Origin: Shouchella tritolerans | GTDB lineage: Bacteria; Bacillota; Bacilli; Bacillales; Bacillaceae_D | Direction of reading: 5' to 3' | Assembly: GCF_025770735.1 (NCBI RefSeq) | Contig: NZ_JAODPB010000003.1 | Location: forward strand, 186,001 to 250,000 | Length of the DNA stretch: 64,000 bases | Program-made: the position numbers and the translations under genes | Shown here: positions 44,396 to 54,672 of the stretch, in pieces | Layout: each line of letters begins with the position of its first letter | Position numbering within the stretch: the stretch's first letter is position 1 | Notes under the pieces: model-generated | What the model saw: only the letters and a program-made list of their open reading frames with translations | The model's database searches: none | What the model was told of the DNA's origin: nothing

Positions 44396-45331
44396 ATGAG
44401 ACCTACGCAAAGCACCATTCAACCTTCTCTCAAACGAAAATCACTGAAAGGATCGTTTCGCAACGATTTCGTTGCCTACTTGATCATTTCCCCTTGGCTA
44501 ATTGGCTTTTTAGGGTTAGTCATAGGGCCGATGCTGGCATCTCTTTATTTTTCGTTTACGAATTATGACATGCTTTCCCCTGCAGTTTGGACAGGACTCG
44601 ACAATTACAAAAACGTGTTGTTCAATGACCCGCGTTTTGTCCAGTCTTTAAAAGTCACGCTCATATTCGTGTTTGTCTCTACGCCTCTAAAGCTGATTTT
44701 TGCCCTATTGCTAGCGCTGCTCTTTAATACGGGGAGAAAAGGGACAGGGTTGTTTACGACGATTTATTACATTCCCTCCATCATTGGGGGGAGTGTGGCG
44801 ATCGCCGTTGTGTGGCGCCAGCTATTTGGCCGAGAAGGGGCAATTAATACGTTATTTGCCTCTGTTGGCCTTGATGGCATCAATTGGCTCGGCGATCCGT
44901 CATACGCGCTATCGATTTTAATTGTGCTTGTCGTTTGGCAATTTGGTTCGCCGCTCATTATCTTTTTGGCAGGGCTGCGGCAAATTCCGCTGGAGCTTTA
45001 TGAAGCGGCAAGCGTTGATGGTGCGTCTACATTAACTCGTTTCTTTCGGATCACGCTGCCGATGTTGACACCGGTTATTTTCTTTAATTTAATCATGCAA
45101 ACAATTGGAGCGTTTATGACATTTACACAAGCGTTTTTAATTACAAACGGTGGACCAATGGATGCGACCAATTTTTATGCGGTCTATTTATATGAAACGG
45201 CATTTGAGCATTTACGGATGGGCTATGCGTCGGCAATGGCATGGATTCTGCTTGTCATCATTGGCGTGATTACGCTTATTTTGTTTGCGACGTCCAAATA
45301 TTGGGTGCATTATGAGGGGGGAAGCAAATGA
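44396..45331 (+). CDS. ABC permease (YesP-like), second copy, 311 aa
   Basis: Six-helix permease with IISPWLIGFLGLVIGPMLASL, WRQLFGREGAIN and EAA loop ELYEAASVDGASTLTRFFRITLPMLTP. It is a close paralogue of the 36831 protein. ATG 44396 follows AGGAGG. Its stop overlaps the next start (ATGA). Confidence 0.92.
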   Translation: MRPTQSTIQPSLKRKSLKGSFRNDFVAYLIISPWLIGFLGLVIGPMLASLYFSFTNYDMLSPAVWTGLDNYKNVLFNDPRFVQSLKVTLIFVFVSTPLKLIFALLLALLFNTGRKGTGLFTTIYYIPSIIGGSVAIAVVWRQLFGREGAINTLFASVGLDGINWLGDPSYALSILIVLVVWQFGSPLIIFLAGLRQIPLELYEAASVDGASTLTRFFRITLPMLTPVIFFNLIMQTIGAFMTFTQAFLITNGGPMDATNFYAVYLYETAFEHLRMGYASAMAWILLVIIGVITLILFATSKYWVHYEGGSK

Positions 45332-46170
45332 AGAAGCGGACCAAAACGGCGGATGCGATTTATTATACGTTTGTCGTTTTATTCGGTTTTGTCATGCTGT
45401 ATCCAATCTTATGGATGGTGGCAAGCTCTTTAAAAACGCAAACAGAGATTTTTGGCAACGCCGCTTCGTTATGGCCTGGCGAATTTTTGTGGGAAAACTA
45501 TACAAAAGGCTGGGAAGGGTTTGGGCGAACTGGATTTGACGTCTATTTTTCTAACTCTATTTTTATTACGGCTTTGTCTGTCATAGGCGCCATTCTGTCT
45601 TCGAGCATTGTCGCCTACGGCTTTGCGCGCTTGCAGTTTCGCTTTAAAAAAATCTTATTTGCTTGCTTGCTCGGCACGGTAATGTTGCCTGTGCAAATAA
45701 CATTAATACCGCAATACATCATGTTCCATAACATCGGTTGGGTCAATACGTTTTACCCGCTAATCGTTCCCGCTTTTTTAGGGGGCACGCCTTTTTTCAT
45801 TTTCCTGCTCATCCAGTTTATCCGCGGCATTCCACGGGAACTAGATGAGGCGGCTATCATTGACGGATGCTCGACGTTTGGGATTTTTTGGCGGATCATT
45901 CTGCCTTTAATCAAACCAGCGCTTGTGACTGTCGCCATTTTTGCTTTTATGTGGGCATGGGATGATTTTCTTGCTCCGTTAATTTATTTAAATAGTGCTG
46001 ACATCCAAACCGTCTCGCTAGGGCTGAGAAACTTTATGGATGCAGAAGGGGGCACATCGTGGGGACCGCTCTTGGCGATGTCGACTTTATCGCTATTGCC
46101 TCAATTTATCATCTTCTTGTTTTTCCAAAAGCACTTGGTTGAGGGCATTGCGACAACTGGGCTTAAATAA
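45328..46170 (+). CDS. ABC permease (YesQ-like), second copy, 280 aa
   Basis: Six-helix permease; EAA loop ELDEAAIIDGCSTFGIFWRIILPLIKP; ends FQKHLVEGIATTGLK, mirroring the 37780 protein in length and in most blocks. It is translationally coupled to the preceding permease and followed by a strong terminator, so the second cassette is a closed unit of three genes. Confidence 0.93.
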   Translation: MKKRTKTADAIYYTFVVLFGFVMLYPILWMVASSLKTQTEIFGNAASLWPGEFLWENYTKGWEGFGRTGFDVYFSNSIFITALSVIGAILSSSIVAYGFARLQFRFKKILFACLLGTVMLPVQITLIPQYIMFHNIGWVNTFYPLIVPAFLGGTPFFIFLLIQFIRGIPRELDEAAIIDGCSTFGIFWRIILPLIKPALVTVAIFAFMWAWDDFLAPLIYLNSADIQTVSLGLRNFMDAEGGTSWGPLLAMSTLSLLPQFIIFLFFQKHLVEGIATTGLK

Positions 46171-46215
46171 ATAGAAGCGCCGTTTAAGGGGAATGTTTGG
46201 CTTACATTGTTATTC

Positions 46216-46247
46216 AAAAAAGAATCCATTACATGGGTTCTTTTTTT
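46216..46247 (+). terminator. Rho-independent terminator after the second ABC cassette
   Basis: AAAAAGAATCCAT pairs with ATGGGTTCTTTTT (one G-U, 3-base loop) and runs into a T-tract of seven. Confidence 0.9.
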
Positions 46248-46267
46248 CGTTTGTTTTAAATTTCGCG

Positions 46268-46296
46268 TTGACGGGTGGAAAAGGCGGGCGTATAAT
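46268..46296 (+). promoter_or_regulatory. Promoter of abfA
   Basis: TTGACG (46268-46273), 17 bases, TATAAT (46291-46296): an almost ideal sigma-A promoter, predicting a start near 46303 and a 70-base leader carrying a cre site. Confidence 0.75.
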
Positions 46297-46324
46297 TCAC
46301 ATAAAGTAATATAAATGTTTTTGA

Positions 46325-47884
<1,560 letters not shown>

Positions 47885-47889
47885 GGCAT

Positions 47890-47922
47890 GAAAGGCCGCT
47901 TGCGTGCAGCTAGGCGGCTTTC
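47890..47922 (+). terminator. Hairpin after abfA
   Basis: GAAAGGCCGC and GGCGGCTTTC form a stem with one bulged G and a 13-base loop; the U-tract is weak (TCTA). Confidence 0.4.
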
Positions 47923-47929
47923 TAACCAA

Positions 47930-47956
47930 TTGACATGAAAGCGTTTTCTGAATAAT
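47930..47956 (+). promoter_or_regulatory. Promoter with overlapping cre site upstream of araN
   Basis: TTGACA (47930-47935) is followed by TGAAAGCGTTTTCT (47936-47949), a 13 of 14 match to cre, and a candidate -10 AATAAT (47951-47956, spacing 15). A CcpA dimer here would block polymerase directly. Confidence 0.6.
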
Positions 47957-47983
47957 GCCCGTTTTAGAAAGGAGCTGGTCAAT

Positions 47984-49249
47984 ATGAAGCGTGTTTTTGG
48001 CAAGTTCGCTGTCTTAGCAAGCGCGGCACTCCTTCTTGGCGCCTGTGCCCAGACAACAGGGACAACTGGTGATGGCAGGATGAAACTCGATTATTGGGTG
48101 TTTTTTTCAGGTGGCGATTTGTCGTATATGGAAGCAATTGTTGATGACTATAACAATAGTCAAGATGAAGTGTACATTGACATGATTCTGCAAGATTGGG
48201 ATGACTATTATACGAAAGTGGTCACGAGCGTAGCAGCCGATAGAGGGCCAGATATTGCCGTCTCTCACGCAGCAACGCTTCCACAACTTATGAATCAAGG
48301 ATTGCTAGAACCTGTAGAACCGATTATGGCGGAGAAAGAATTTGATTTTGAGTTATTTCCAGCCAACATCCGTGAAGCGGTTGAAGTGGAAGGCGCTGCT
48401 TATGCAGTGCCAATCGACACACACCCGTTCATCCTGTATATTAACAACGACTTAGCGGAAGAAGCTGGGCTGTTGGATGAAGATGGCCGCCCTAAAATAG
48501 AAGAGTCGCCTGAAGGCTTTAAAGCATTTTTTCAACAAGCAAAGGAAGTGCTTCCTGATAAAACGCCGCTTTCCATTTCAACGGGAGGGGTTGATGTGTA
48601 CCGCTGGTGGTGGACGGTTTATTTTCAAATGGGAGGCACACCGATTTTTTCCGATGACTTGCGGGAACCAGAAATTACGCTTGATCGGGAAATTGCAATC
48701 GAAGCAGCTACCTATATTCACAGCTTCTTCGGGGATGTGATCCCGATGCACATTGGCGATTTTTATGAAACGTTCCAGGCTGGAAATGCTGTCGGTTTGA
48801 TGACAGGCGTGTGGGCGACTGGGATTTGGGAAGGGAGCGACATGAACTTTACAGCCGTTCCTTTGCCTCAATCTTTTGAAGTCGAAGCGGCACAAGGAGA
48901 CTCCCATACGTTGATTATCCCTATAAAAGAAGAGCAAACAGCAGAGAGACAACAAGCGATTGCCGAATTCATTGCCTATGTTAGCGATCGCGGCGCCGAT
49001 TGGGCGAAAGCAGGCCATATCCCGGCTAGAACGGACGTTGTCGCTTCGCCTGAGTTCCAACAACAGCCTTTTCGCTCCGAATATGCTGAAGTAGCATCAA
49101 AAGTCGTTTTTACCGATAAGACGATTTACCAAAACCCTGCTGAGACGGATATGGTGCGGGCGCTTGATGAAGTTATGAGCAATCGCCTGACCCCAGAAGA
49201 AGGCATTGATCAGATGTTCGAGGCATTACGTATCACCACGCGCCAATAA
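47984..49249 (+). CDS. araN: Arabino-oligosaccharide-binding lipoprotein AraN, 421 aa
   Basis: Signal peptide with lipobox LGAC (Cys21); mature chain is a family 1 solute-binding protein: MKLDYWVFFSGGDLSYMEAI, RGPDIAVSHAATLPQL, VPIDTHPFILYINNDL, TAVPLPQ. It lies after abfA and before two permeases, which matches araN-araP-araQ of Bacillus subtilis. Those import arabinan fragments up to a few residues long. ATG 47984 follows AAAGGAG. Confidence 0.87.
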   Translation: MKRVFGKFAVLASAALLLGACAQTTGTTGDGRMKLDYWVFFSGGDLSYMEAIVDDYNNSQDEVYIDMILQDWDDYYTKVVTSVAADRGPDIAVSHAATLPQLMNQGLLEPVEPIMAEKEFDFELFPANIREAVEVEGAAYAVPIDTHPFILYINNDLAEEAGLLDEDGRPKIEESPEGFKAFFQQAKEVLPDKTPLSISTGGVDVYRWWWTVYFQMGGTPIFSDDLREPEITLDREIAIEAATYIHSFFGDVIPMHIGDFYETFQAGNAVGLMTGVWATGIWEGSDMNFTAVPLPQSFEVEAAQGDSHTLIIPIKEEQTAERQQAIAEFIAYVSDRGADWAKAGHIPARTDVVASPEFQQQPFRSEYAEVASKVVFTDKTIYQNPAETDMVRALDEVMSNRLTPEEGIDQMFEALRITTRQ

Positions 49250-49278
49250 TTCTGACTCATATGAAGGAGGGGAAAAAC

Positions 49279-50160
49279 GTGAAAAAGTTGACATGGCGAG
49301 ACGACTTGCGCCCTGTTCCATTTTTAATTGCTTTTTTTGTGGCATATGTGCTGTTTACGGTTTACCCCATTTTTAAAGGAATGCAAATGAGCCTTTTTAA
49401 CTGGACGTTAATTGAACAGCAAGATTTTGTTGGGCTTGCCCATTACGCCAATGTACTGAAGGACCCTAATTTTTGGGAAGCATTTGGCAACACCACATTG
49501 TTTGTCGTCTTGTCTACGCCGACAATGGTTATTCTGGCATTGGTGCTTGCGCTAATGGCCAATTTAAATACGAAGCTGAAAACGTTTTTTAGGGGATCTT
49601 TCTTTCTCCCAAGCATTTTAAGTGTATCGGTCATTTCGTTTGTCGCCATTTTTATGCTGCAACCGTATACAGGGGTCGTCAACAACATTTTACAAGCGTT
49701 TGGACTAGATAAAGAGCCGTTTTGGTTGGCGACGCCATCACTCGCCTGGGTCAGCATTATTGCTGTAACTCTTTGGTGGACAGTCGGCTTTAATATGATT
49801 CTCTACTTGACGGCGTTGCAAGGTATCCCCGATGAACTCTATGAAGCAGCCGAAGTTGATGGAGCGACAAGGCAACAAATGTTTTGGCGTATCACATTGC
49901 CGCAACTATTGCCAATTTCAAGGTTAATTTTTCTCTTGCAAATCCTTGCTTCGTTCAAAGTGTTTGCGCAAATTTTGTTAATAACGAATGGCGGTCCAGG
50001 GACGTCAACACGTCCAATCATTTTGTACATTTACGAAATGGGCTTTGAACGCTATGACCTTGGCTATGCAGCGGCTATGTCGTATTTGCTGTTTATGGTG
50101 CTCCTCGTATTATCGGTCATTCAGCTCCGTTTAGGCGGTAAGGAGGGACGCCTTCTATGA
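49279..50160 (+). CDS. araP: Arabino-oligosaccharide ABC permease AraP, 293 aa
   Basis: Six-helix permease with EAA loop ELYEAAEVDGATRQQMFWRITLPQLLP. GTG 49279 is preferred over ATG 49261, because AAGGAGGGG lies between them and would otherwise be coding. Overlaps the araQ start by 4 bases. No ATPase accompanies it; MsmX supplies this in Bacillus subtilis. Confidence 0.88.
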   Translation: MKKLTWRDDLRPVPFLIAFFVAYVLFTVYPIFKGMQMSLFNWTLIEQQDFVGLAHYANVLKDPNFWEAFGNTTLFVVLSTPTMVILALVLALMANLNTKLKTFFRGSFFLPSILSVSVISFVAIFMLQPYTGVVNNILQAFGLDKEPFWLATPSLAWVSIIAVTLWWTVGFNMILYLTALQGIPDELYEAAEVDGATRQQMFWRITLPQLLPISRLIFLLQILASFKVFAQILLITNGGPGTSTRPIILYIYEMGFERYDLGYAAAMSYLLFMVLLVLSVIQLRLGGKEGRLL

Positions 50161-50999
50161 GTCAAACGAGGCTTGAAAATAAGCGTGACCCGTTTCGTCC
50201 TGTAAAAGTGGCTGTCGCCTTTGTATCGGCGCTGTTGTTTTTGTTCCCGATTATTTGGATGTTCTTTGTTTCCCTAAAACCAGAAGGGACGGCGGCTTCA
50301 TCGCCGTTAGATTGGTTTGCGCCTCCGTACACATTTGGCAACTATGTCGACATTATCCTCGGCAGCGATGTGTTTTTATGGATTTGGAACAGTTTTATTG
50401 TTGGTTTCATGACGACAGTACTGACGCTCCTGTTGACGTCGATGGCGGCATTTGCTTTCTCGAAAATGCGTTTTCGCTACCGTAAAGCGCTCTATTTGTT
50501 CTTTTTAGCCGGTTTAATGGTGCCAGGTGAAGCGATGATTATCCCGCTCTATGAAATTATTGGCTCAATGGGGCTGCTTGACACATATGCAGGGCTTATC
50601 TTGCCTGGGATTGCCGCTCCTTTAGGCGTTATCATATTAAAAAGCTTTTTTGATGGCGTGCCGAATGAACTCATTGAAAGCGCAAAACTTGATGGCTGCA
50701 ATGATTTCCGTTTGTATTGGAACGTTGTTCTGCCTCTTGGCAAATCAGCGGTTGCTGCTGTCGGCATATTGACGTTTATAGGCTCATGGAACAATTTCTT
50801 ATGGCCATTTCTAGCGATTATTTCCGAATCGCTCTATACATTGCCTGTCGGCATACCGATGTTTAACTCTAATTATTCAGAGACGTACATTTTGCCGATG
50901 ACCGTCAACGCGATTGCCTCAATCCCCGTCATTATTGCTTTTCTCGTGTTTGAGAAACAAATTGTCAAAGGTGTCAGCTTTTCGGGCATTAAGGGATAA
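50157..50999 (+). CDS. araQ: Arabino-oligosaccharide ABC permease AraQ, 280 aa
   Basis: Six-helix permease; EAA loop ELIESAKLDGCNDFRLYWNVVLPLGKS and the C-terminal FEKQIVKGVSFSGIKG typical of this family. Starts at the ATGA overlap with araP. It is the membrane partner of AraP in the arabinose-oligomer importer. Confidence 0.9.
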   Translation: MSQTRLENKRDPFRPVKVAVAFVSALLFLFPIIWMFFVSLKPEGTAASSPLDWFAPPYTFGNYVDIILGSDVFLWIWNSFIVGFMTTVLTLLLTSMAAFAFSKMRFRYRKALYLFFLAGLMVPGEAMIIPLYEIIGSMGLLDTYAGLILPGIAAPLGVIILKSFFDGVPNELIESAKLDGCNDFRLYWNVVLPLGKSAVAAVGILTFIGSWNNFLWPFLAIISESLYTLPVGIPMFNSNYSETYILPMTVNAIASIPVIIAFLVFEKQIVKGVSFSGIKG

Positions 51000-51041
51000 T
51001 AGAGGTCGCCGCCATAAAAGTATAAAAAGGAGGATGGGCTA

Positions 51042-51671
51042 ATGGATGAGAGCGGTCTTCGCGGCTATGCACTCCGTCTTTGTGATTGGCTAGTACGCTT
51101 AGCGGCTTTAAACGGCTTATGGCTTGTGTTCTCTTTGTTAGGGGGAGTGGTTGTCGGCTTCTTTCCCGCAATGTACGCGATGTATGCGGTTATGAAAAGA
51201 TGGTGTTTAAAAGAAGGCGATGTTCCGCTAGTGAGGACATTTTATCAAGAATGGAAAGGCGCGTTTTGGCGGGCAAACATTGTTGGTTTTTTCGTTGCCC
51301 TTGTGGGCGCCATACTTGTAGTAGACTATTTAATCGTCTTCCACCTCGATTTTCCAGGAGCGGCAGCGGCTGCAGCTTTATTGATGCTCTGTTTGCTCGT
51401 GTATGGGTTAGGCGCCTTGTTTATTGGCCCGGCATTAGTCGTATTTGACGGGGCGCTCATCCCCTTTTTAAAGAATGTTGCCCTCTTAGCGATCGCTTCA
51501 ATACGGTATGCAGCGTTCATGGCGGTCTTTCTTTGTCTAGCTGCCCTATTGTTCGTGTTGGTGCCTCCTGCTGGATTTTGCTTTGCCGGCAGCTTATTCG
51601 CTTGGATTACCACCCATTTTAGCCTAAAAGCATTCCAAAGGGCGAAGCAGTTGCCTCATCCAGCTCCATAA
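51042..51671 (+). CDS. YesL-like (DUF624) membrane protein, 209 aa
   Basis: Membrane protein with four or five hydrophobic helices. The pattern RGYALRLCDWLVRLAALNGLWLVFSLLGG, GFFPAMYAMYAVMKRW and LVRTFYQEWKGAFWRANIVG is that of DUF624/YesL, a family usually found next to sugar ABC importers and two-component systems. Its role is unknown; a transport or sensing accessory is plausible. ATG 51042 follows AAGGAGG. It is 42 bases after araQ, probably co-transcribed. Confidence 0.85.
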   Translation: MDESGLRGYALRLCDWLVRLAALNGLWLVFSLLGGVVVGFFPAMYAMYAVMKRWCLKEGDVPLVRTFYQEWKGAFWRANIVGFFVALVGAILVVDYLIVFHLDFPGAAAAAALLMLCLLVYGLGALFIGPALVVFDGALIPFLKNVALLAIASIRYAAFMAVFLCLAALLFVLVPPAGFCFAGSLFAWITTHFSLKAFQRAKQLPHPAP

Positions 51672-51878
51672 TTTGTTCGTTTTTAATCAAGTTATAGGTC
51701 TATAAATGGCGAGTGGGGCGTCTTCACAGACTTGTAGGTAGAAAGCCAGTTCATTATACTGGTGAGAGAGTTGATTTCTCCTTGTGTTGTTCGGTTTGCT
51801 AGGGCTTTCACTGCTTAAAGGCCGTTTCTTAAATGGATGAAATCGGTTCGAGTATGAACGGAAAAAATAGGTGGCGCG

Positions 51879-52790
51879 ATGGAACTAGATTTAGACTTAA
51901 CAGAACAGTTTTTGCCGGTTTACGAAGCATTGGCAAGCCGGATTCGTTTAAATGTATTACAGTTGCTGGCAGAGCGGGCTATGAACATTAAGGAACTGGC
52001 TGAGTCGCAGCAAGTAAGCAGCGCGATTATGACAAAACATGTACAGAAATTAGAAAAGGCGGGGCTCATCGACACCGCGCATGTAAGGGGCAAGGCAGGC
52101 GTACAAAAAATGTGTTCCCTTCGAGTAACACACGCCCAGATCGCTTTTCCTAATAAGGAAACTGATCCGACTCGCGCTTTTCATGAGAACCATGTGTCTG
52201 TTGGCCATTTCACTGACTTTTATGTAGAACCTACATGTGGCTTGGCCACGCCAGAAACGATTGTTGGCGAATTTGATGAGCCTCGTTATTTTCTTGACCC
52301 AATGCGGGTGAACGCGAAAATCCTTTGGTTTTATAAAGGGTTTGTTGAGTACAAACTTTCGAATTTTATTCATGGGGGCGAAACGCCAAAGGAATTGGAA
52401 ATTTCAATGGAATTATCGTCAGAAGCCCCTTTTACAAACGACAATTGGCCATCTGATGTTTCGTTTACGTTTAACGGAGTAAGCCTTGGCCATTGGCGCA
52501 GCCCCGGGGATTTTGGCGATCAAAAAGGGAAGTACACACCTGCTTGGTGGCCGCGGGGCATTAACCAATATGGCCTTCTTAAAGTCATTCGGATTACAGA
52601 GACTGGTACGTTTATTGACGGCAAGCAGCTATCAGACGTTAAACTGGCTGATGTCTCAATAAGGGAAAAAGTATGGACATTCCGGGTAGCTGTAGGTGAA
52701 GAAGGCGTCCATATTGGAGGAGTAACACTGTTTGGCTCTTCGTTTGGCAATTACGACCAGGATATAGTTTTTCGCTTGTATTACGAATGA
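51879..52790 (+). CDS. ArsR-type winged-helix regulator with a C-terminal sensor-like domain, 303 aa
   Basis: Residues ~10-85 form an ArsR winged helix: ALASRIRLNVLQLLAERAMNIKELAESQQVSSAIMTKHVQKLEKAGLI. After a linker, residues ~110-300 form a beta-rich domain (LDPMRVNAKILWFYKGFVEYKLSNF, WWPRGINQYGLLKVIRIT, FGSSFGNYDQDIVFRLYY) resembling a carbohydrate-binding or acyl-binding beta sandwich. This length is much greater than for metal-sensing ArsR proteins. ATG 51879 follows AGGTGG. It lies between the araNPQ block and the AraC gene, so an arabinan-responsive repressor is plausible; the ligand is not established. Confidence 0.72.
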   Translation: MELDLDLTEQFLPVYEALASRIRLNVLQLLAERAMNIKELAESQQVSSAIMTKHVQKLEKAGLIDTAHVRGKAGVQKMCSLRVTHAQIAFPNKETDPTRAFHENHVSVGHFTDFYVEPTCGLATPETIVGEFDEPRYFLDPMRVNAKILWFYKGFVEYKLSNFIHGGETPKELEISMELSSEAPFTNDNWPSDVSFTFNGVSLGHWRSPGDFGDQKGKYTPAWWPRGINQYGLLKVIRITETGTFIDGKQLSDVKLADVSIREKVWTFRVAVGEEGVHIGGVTLFGSSFGNYDQDIVFRLYYE

Positions 52791-52797
52791 GAACGAG

Positions 52798-52822
52798 TGT
52801 GTAGGGGAGCGTCCCCTACACA
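52798..52822 (+). promoter_or_regulatory. Perfect hairpin between two regulator genes
   Basis: TGTGTAGGGGA and TCCCCTACACA form an 11-bp perfect stem with a 3-base loop, eight bases after the ArsR-like gene and shortly before the AraC ribosome site (AAAGGAG). There is no U-tract, so it could be an RNA processing or translation-control element, or a DNA palindrome acting as an operator. Confidence 0.5.
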
Positions 52823-52841
52823 AGGCAAAGGAGAAATACGA

Positions 52842-53738
52842 ATGAGTGTATTTGACCCTAAGTTGCAAAAGGAGCCGTATTACCCTGTCGTAAAGTTTTA
52901 TTATTACAAAGAATGGCGCCAGTTTGAAATGAAATTTCATTCACATGAAGCAGCTGAATGCATGCATGTTCTTTCAGGCAGTTGCAAAGTTGAAACGGAT
53001 GAAGGGAGCTACCAGTTAAAAAAAGGACAAATTATTTTCTTGGATGCCGGTACACGGCACCGCTTAATCGTAAGCGAACGTTGCCGGATGTTTAATATTG
53101 AGTTTTCCTTTGAGCAAGGTCGCACCGCATTTCCGCCTTTTTATAAACTATGCAAAGAGAACCAAGCATTAAGGAATATGGTCAACAAGCAGGCATCGCA
53201 ATTGCTTTTGCACGACACCGACGATACGTACCAATGTTTACGAAGGTTAATTTTAGAAGTAGACAAAAAAAGCGAGCAAACCGATTTTATGGTTCAGCTG
53301 CTCTTAAGCGAATACTTAATTCGGGTAGCTGAATTGGCTGAAGCGAAAGTGGCCGAACCTGACCAGCAAGCTTACGTGAAACGGGCGCTTGCTTACATCC
53401 ACCAAAATTATGACCGTGAAGTGAGCGTTGCCGATATTGCCAATTCCGTCCATTTGCACCCTGGGTATTTGCAACGTGTATTTAAAGCGTTCACTGGCAA
53501 GTCGATTCATGAATTCCTCATTTCCTATCGAATCAACAAGGCAAAAGCGATGCTTAAGCAGACGGATATTAGCATTACGGACATCCCCCATTATATCGGC
53601 ATGAACTCCCAGCAATACTTCAGCACGACCTTTAAAAAACATGTAAAGTGCACACCAAGCGAGTACCGCAAAAGGCATCAATATAATGATAATTTAAGAA
53701 GAAAAAGTGAGGATATCATACAATCGACAGAAGCATAA
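52842..53738 (+). CDS. AraC-family transcriptional regulator, 298 aa
   Basis: Cupin sensor at the N-terminus (MKFHSHEAAECMHVLSGSCK, KKGQIIFLDAGTRHRLIV) and an AraC HTH pair at the C-terminus (SVADIANSVHLHPGYLQRVFKAF and ISITDIPHYIGMNSQQYFSTTFKKHV). ATG 52842 follows AAAGGAG. It precedes araL-araM-araDBA by 145 bases and is the likeliest activator of that operon; no AraR (GntR-type) gene appears in the window. Confidence 0.9.
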   Translation: MSVFDPKLQKEPYYPVVKFYYYKEWRQFEMKFHSHEAAECMHVLSGSCKVETDEGSYQLKKGQIIFLDAGTRHRLIVSERCRMFNIEFSFEQGRTAFPPFYKLCKENQALRNMVNKQASQLLLHDTDDTYQCLRRLILEVDKKSEQTDFMVQLLLSEYLIRVAELAEAKVAEPDQQAYVKRALAYIHQNYDREVSVADIANSVHLHPGYLQRVFKAFTGKSIHEFLISYRINKAKAMLKQTDISITDIPHYIGMNSQQYFSTTFKKHVKCTPSEYRKRHQYNDNLRRKSEDIIQSTEA

Positions 53739-53748
53739 GTGACTTTAT

Positions 53749-53762
53749 TGGAAGCGCTTTAA
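53749..53762 (+). promoter_or_regulatory. CcpA cre site upstream of araL
   Basis: TGGAAGCGCTTTAA matches cre at 12 of 14 positions, in the gap between the AraC gene and araL. Confidence 0.45.
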
Positions 53763-53883
53763 TTATAGGCTGGGTTAAGATTAAATCAATATTTGCCGAC
53801 AACCACGGGTTTTTGAATGCTGAGGTAAGGGAGGCGAAGTAATAAAAATAGATAAAGGAAAAATGCGAAGGTGAGGATTTCAT

Positions 53884-54672
53884 ATGCTAGCAGATACGGA
53901 AGCAGTGCTCCTTGATTTAGATGGAACAGTTTTTCAGGGCGACCGCCTAATACGAGGCGCTAAAGAGACGATTGCTTCCCTGCAAGAAGCTGGCAAGCGA
54001 ATTGCTTATTTAAGCAACCGCGGCAACGTATCGAGGAGGGAAGGGCTTGAGAAGCTGGAGCACCATGGGATTATAGCTGCCCCTGAATCATTGATACTCT
54101 CTTCAACCGTAACTGCCTCCTTTTTGAAGCAACATTATCCAAAGGCTGCCGTCTGGCCATTTGGGAATCGTGGTCTCGCCCAAGAATTAATGCATACCGG
54201 TGTTTTAATCGCACAGGCGCCAGAGGAGGCTGACTTTGTCGTTGTGACGCTTCACGATGAGATTACGTACGAAGAGTTGAATGCAGCTTTTAAAGCAACT
54301 TCTGCGGGCGCGCGAATCATCGCCACTAATGCCGATAAAACCTATCCAGACGAGGCGGGCCAAGCGATTGACGTTGCCGGATTTATCGGCGCTATTGAAG
54401 CGGCGACAGGGCGCAAAACCGAGCTTGTCATTGGCAAGCCCTCTTGCTTTATGGCGGAAGCGGCACTTACTTATGTGCAGGTGCCAGCAGAAAAATGCTT
54501 GATCGTCGGCGACAGTCTTGAATCAGATATCGGGCTTGGACGAATGCAAGGAATGAAAACCGCCCTTGTGCTGACAGGTAATGCCCGTAAAGAAGCAGTG
54601 GAGTTCCTTCCACCAAAGCGACAGCCGGATTACGTTTTAAATAGCATTGATGACTTAAGGGGGTACTTATGA
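53884..54672 (+). CDS. araL: HAD-family IIA sugar phosphatase AraL, 262 aa
   Basis: HAD phosphatase: [20 protein letters not shown] (motif I), [17 protein letters not shown] (motif II), VIGKPSCFM (motif III), [17 protein letters not shown] (motif IV). The SNRGN segment and the position before araM are those of AraL of Bacillus subtilis. AraL is a promiscuous sugar phosphatase thought to relieve sugar-phosphate stress. ATG 53884 follows AGGTGAGGA. Its end overlaps the araM start (ATGA). A NagD-like relative is at 5199. Confidence 0.9.
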   Translation: MLADTEAVLLDLDGTVFQGDRLIRGAKETIASLQEAGKRIAYLSNRGNVSRREGLEKLEHHGIIAAPESLILSSTVTASFLKQHYPKAAVWPFGNRGLAQELMHTGVLIAQAPEEADFVVVTLHDEITYEELNAAFKATSAGARIIATNADKTYPDEAGQAIDVAGFIGAIEAATGRKTELVIGKPSCFMAEAALTYVQVPAEKCLIVGDSLESDIGLGRMQGMKTALVLTGNARKEAVEFLPPKRQPDYVLNSIDDLRGYL

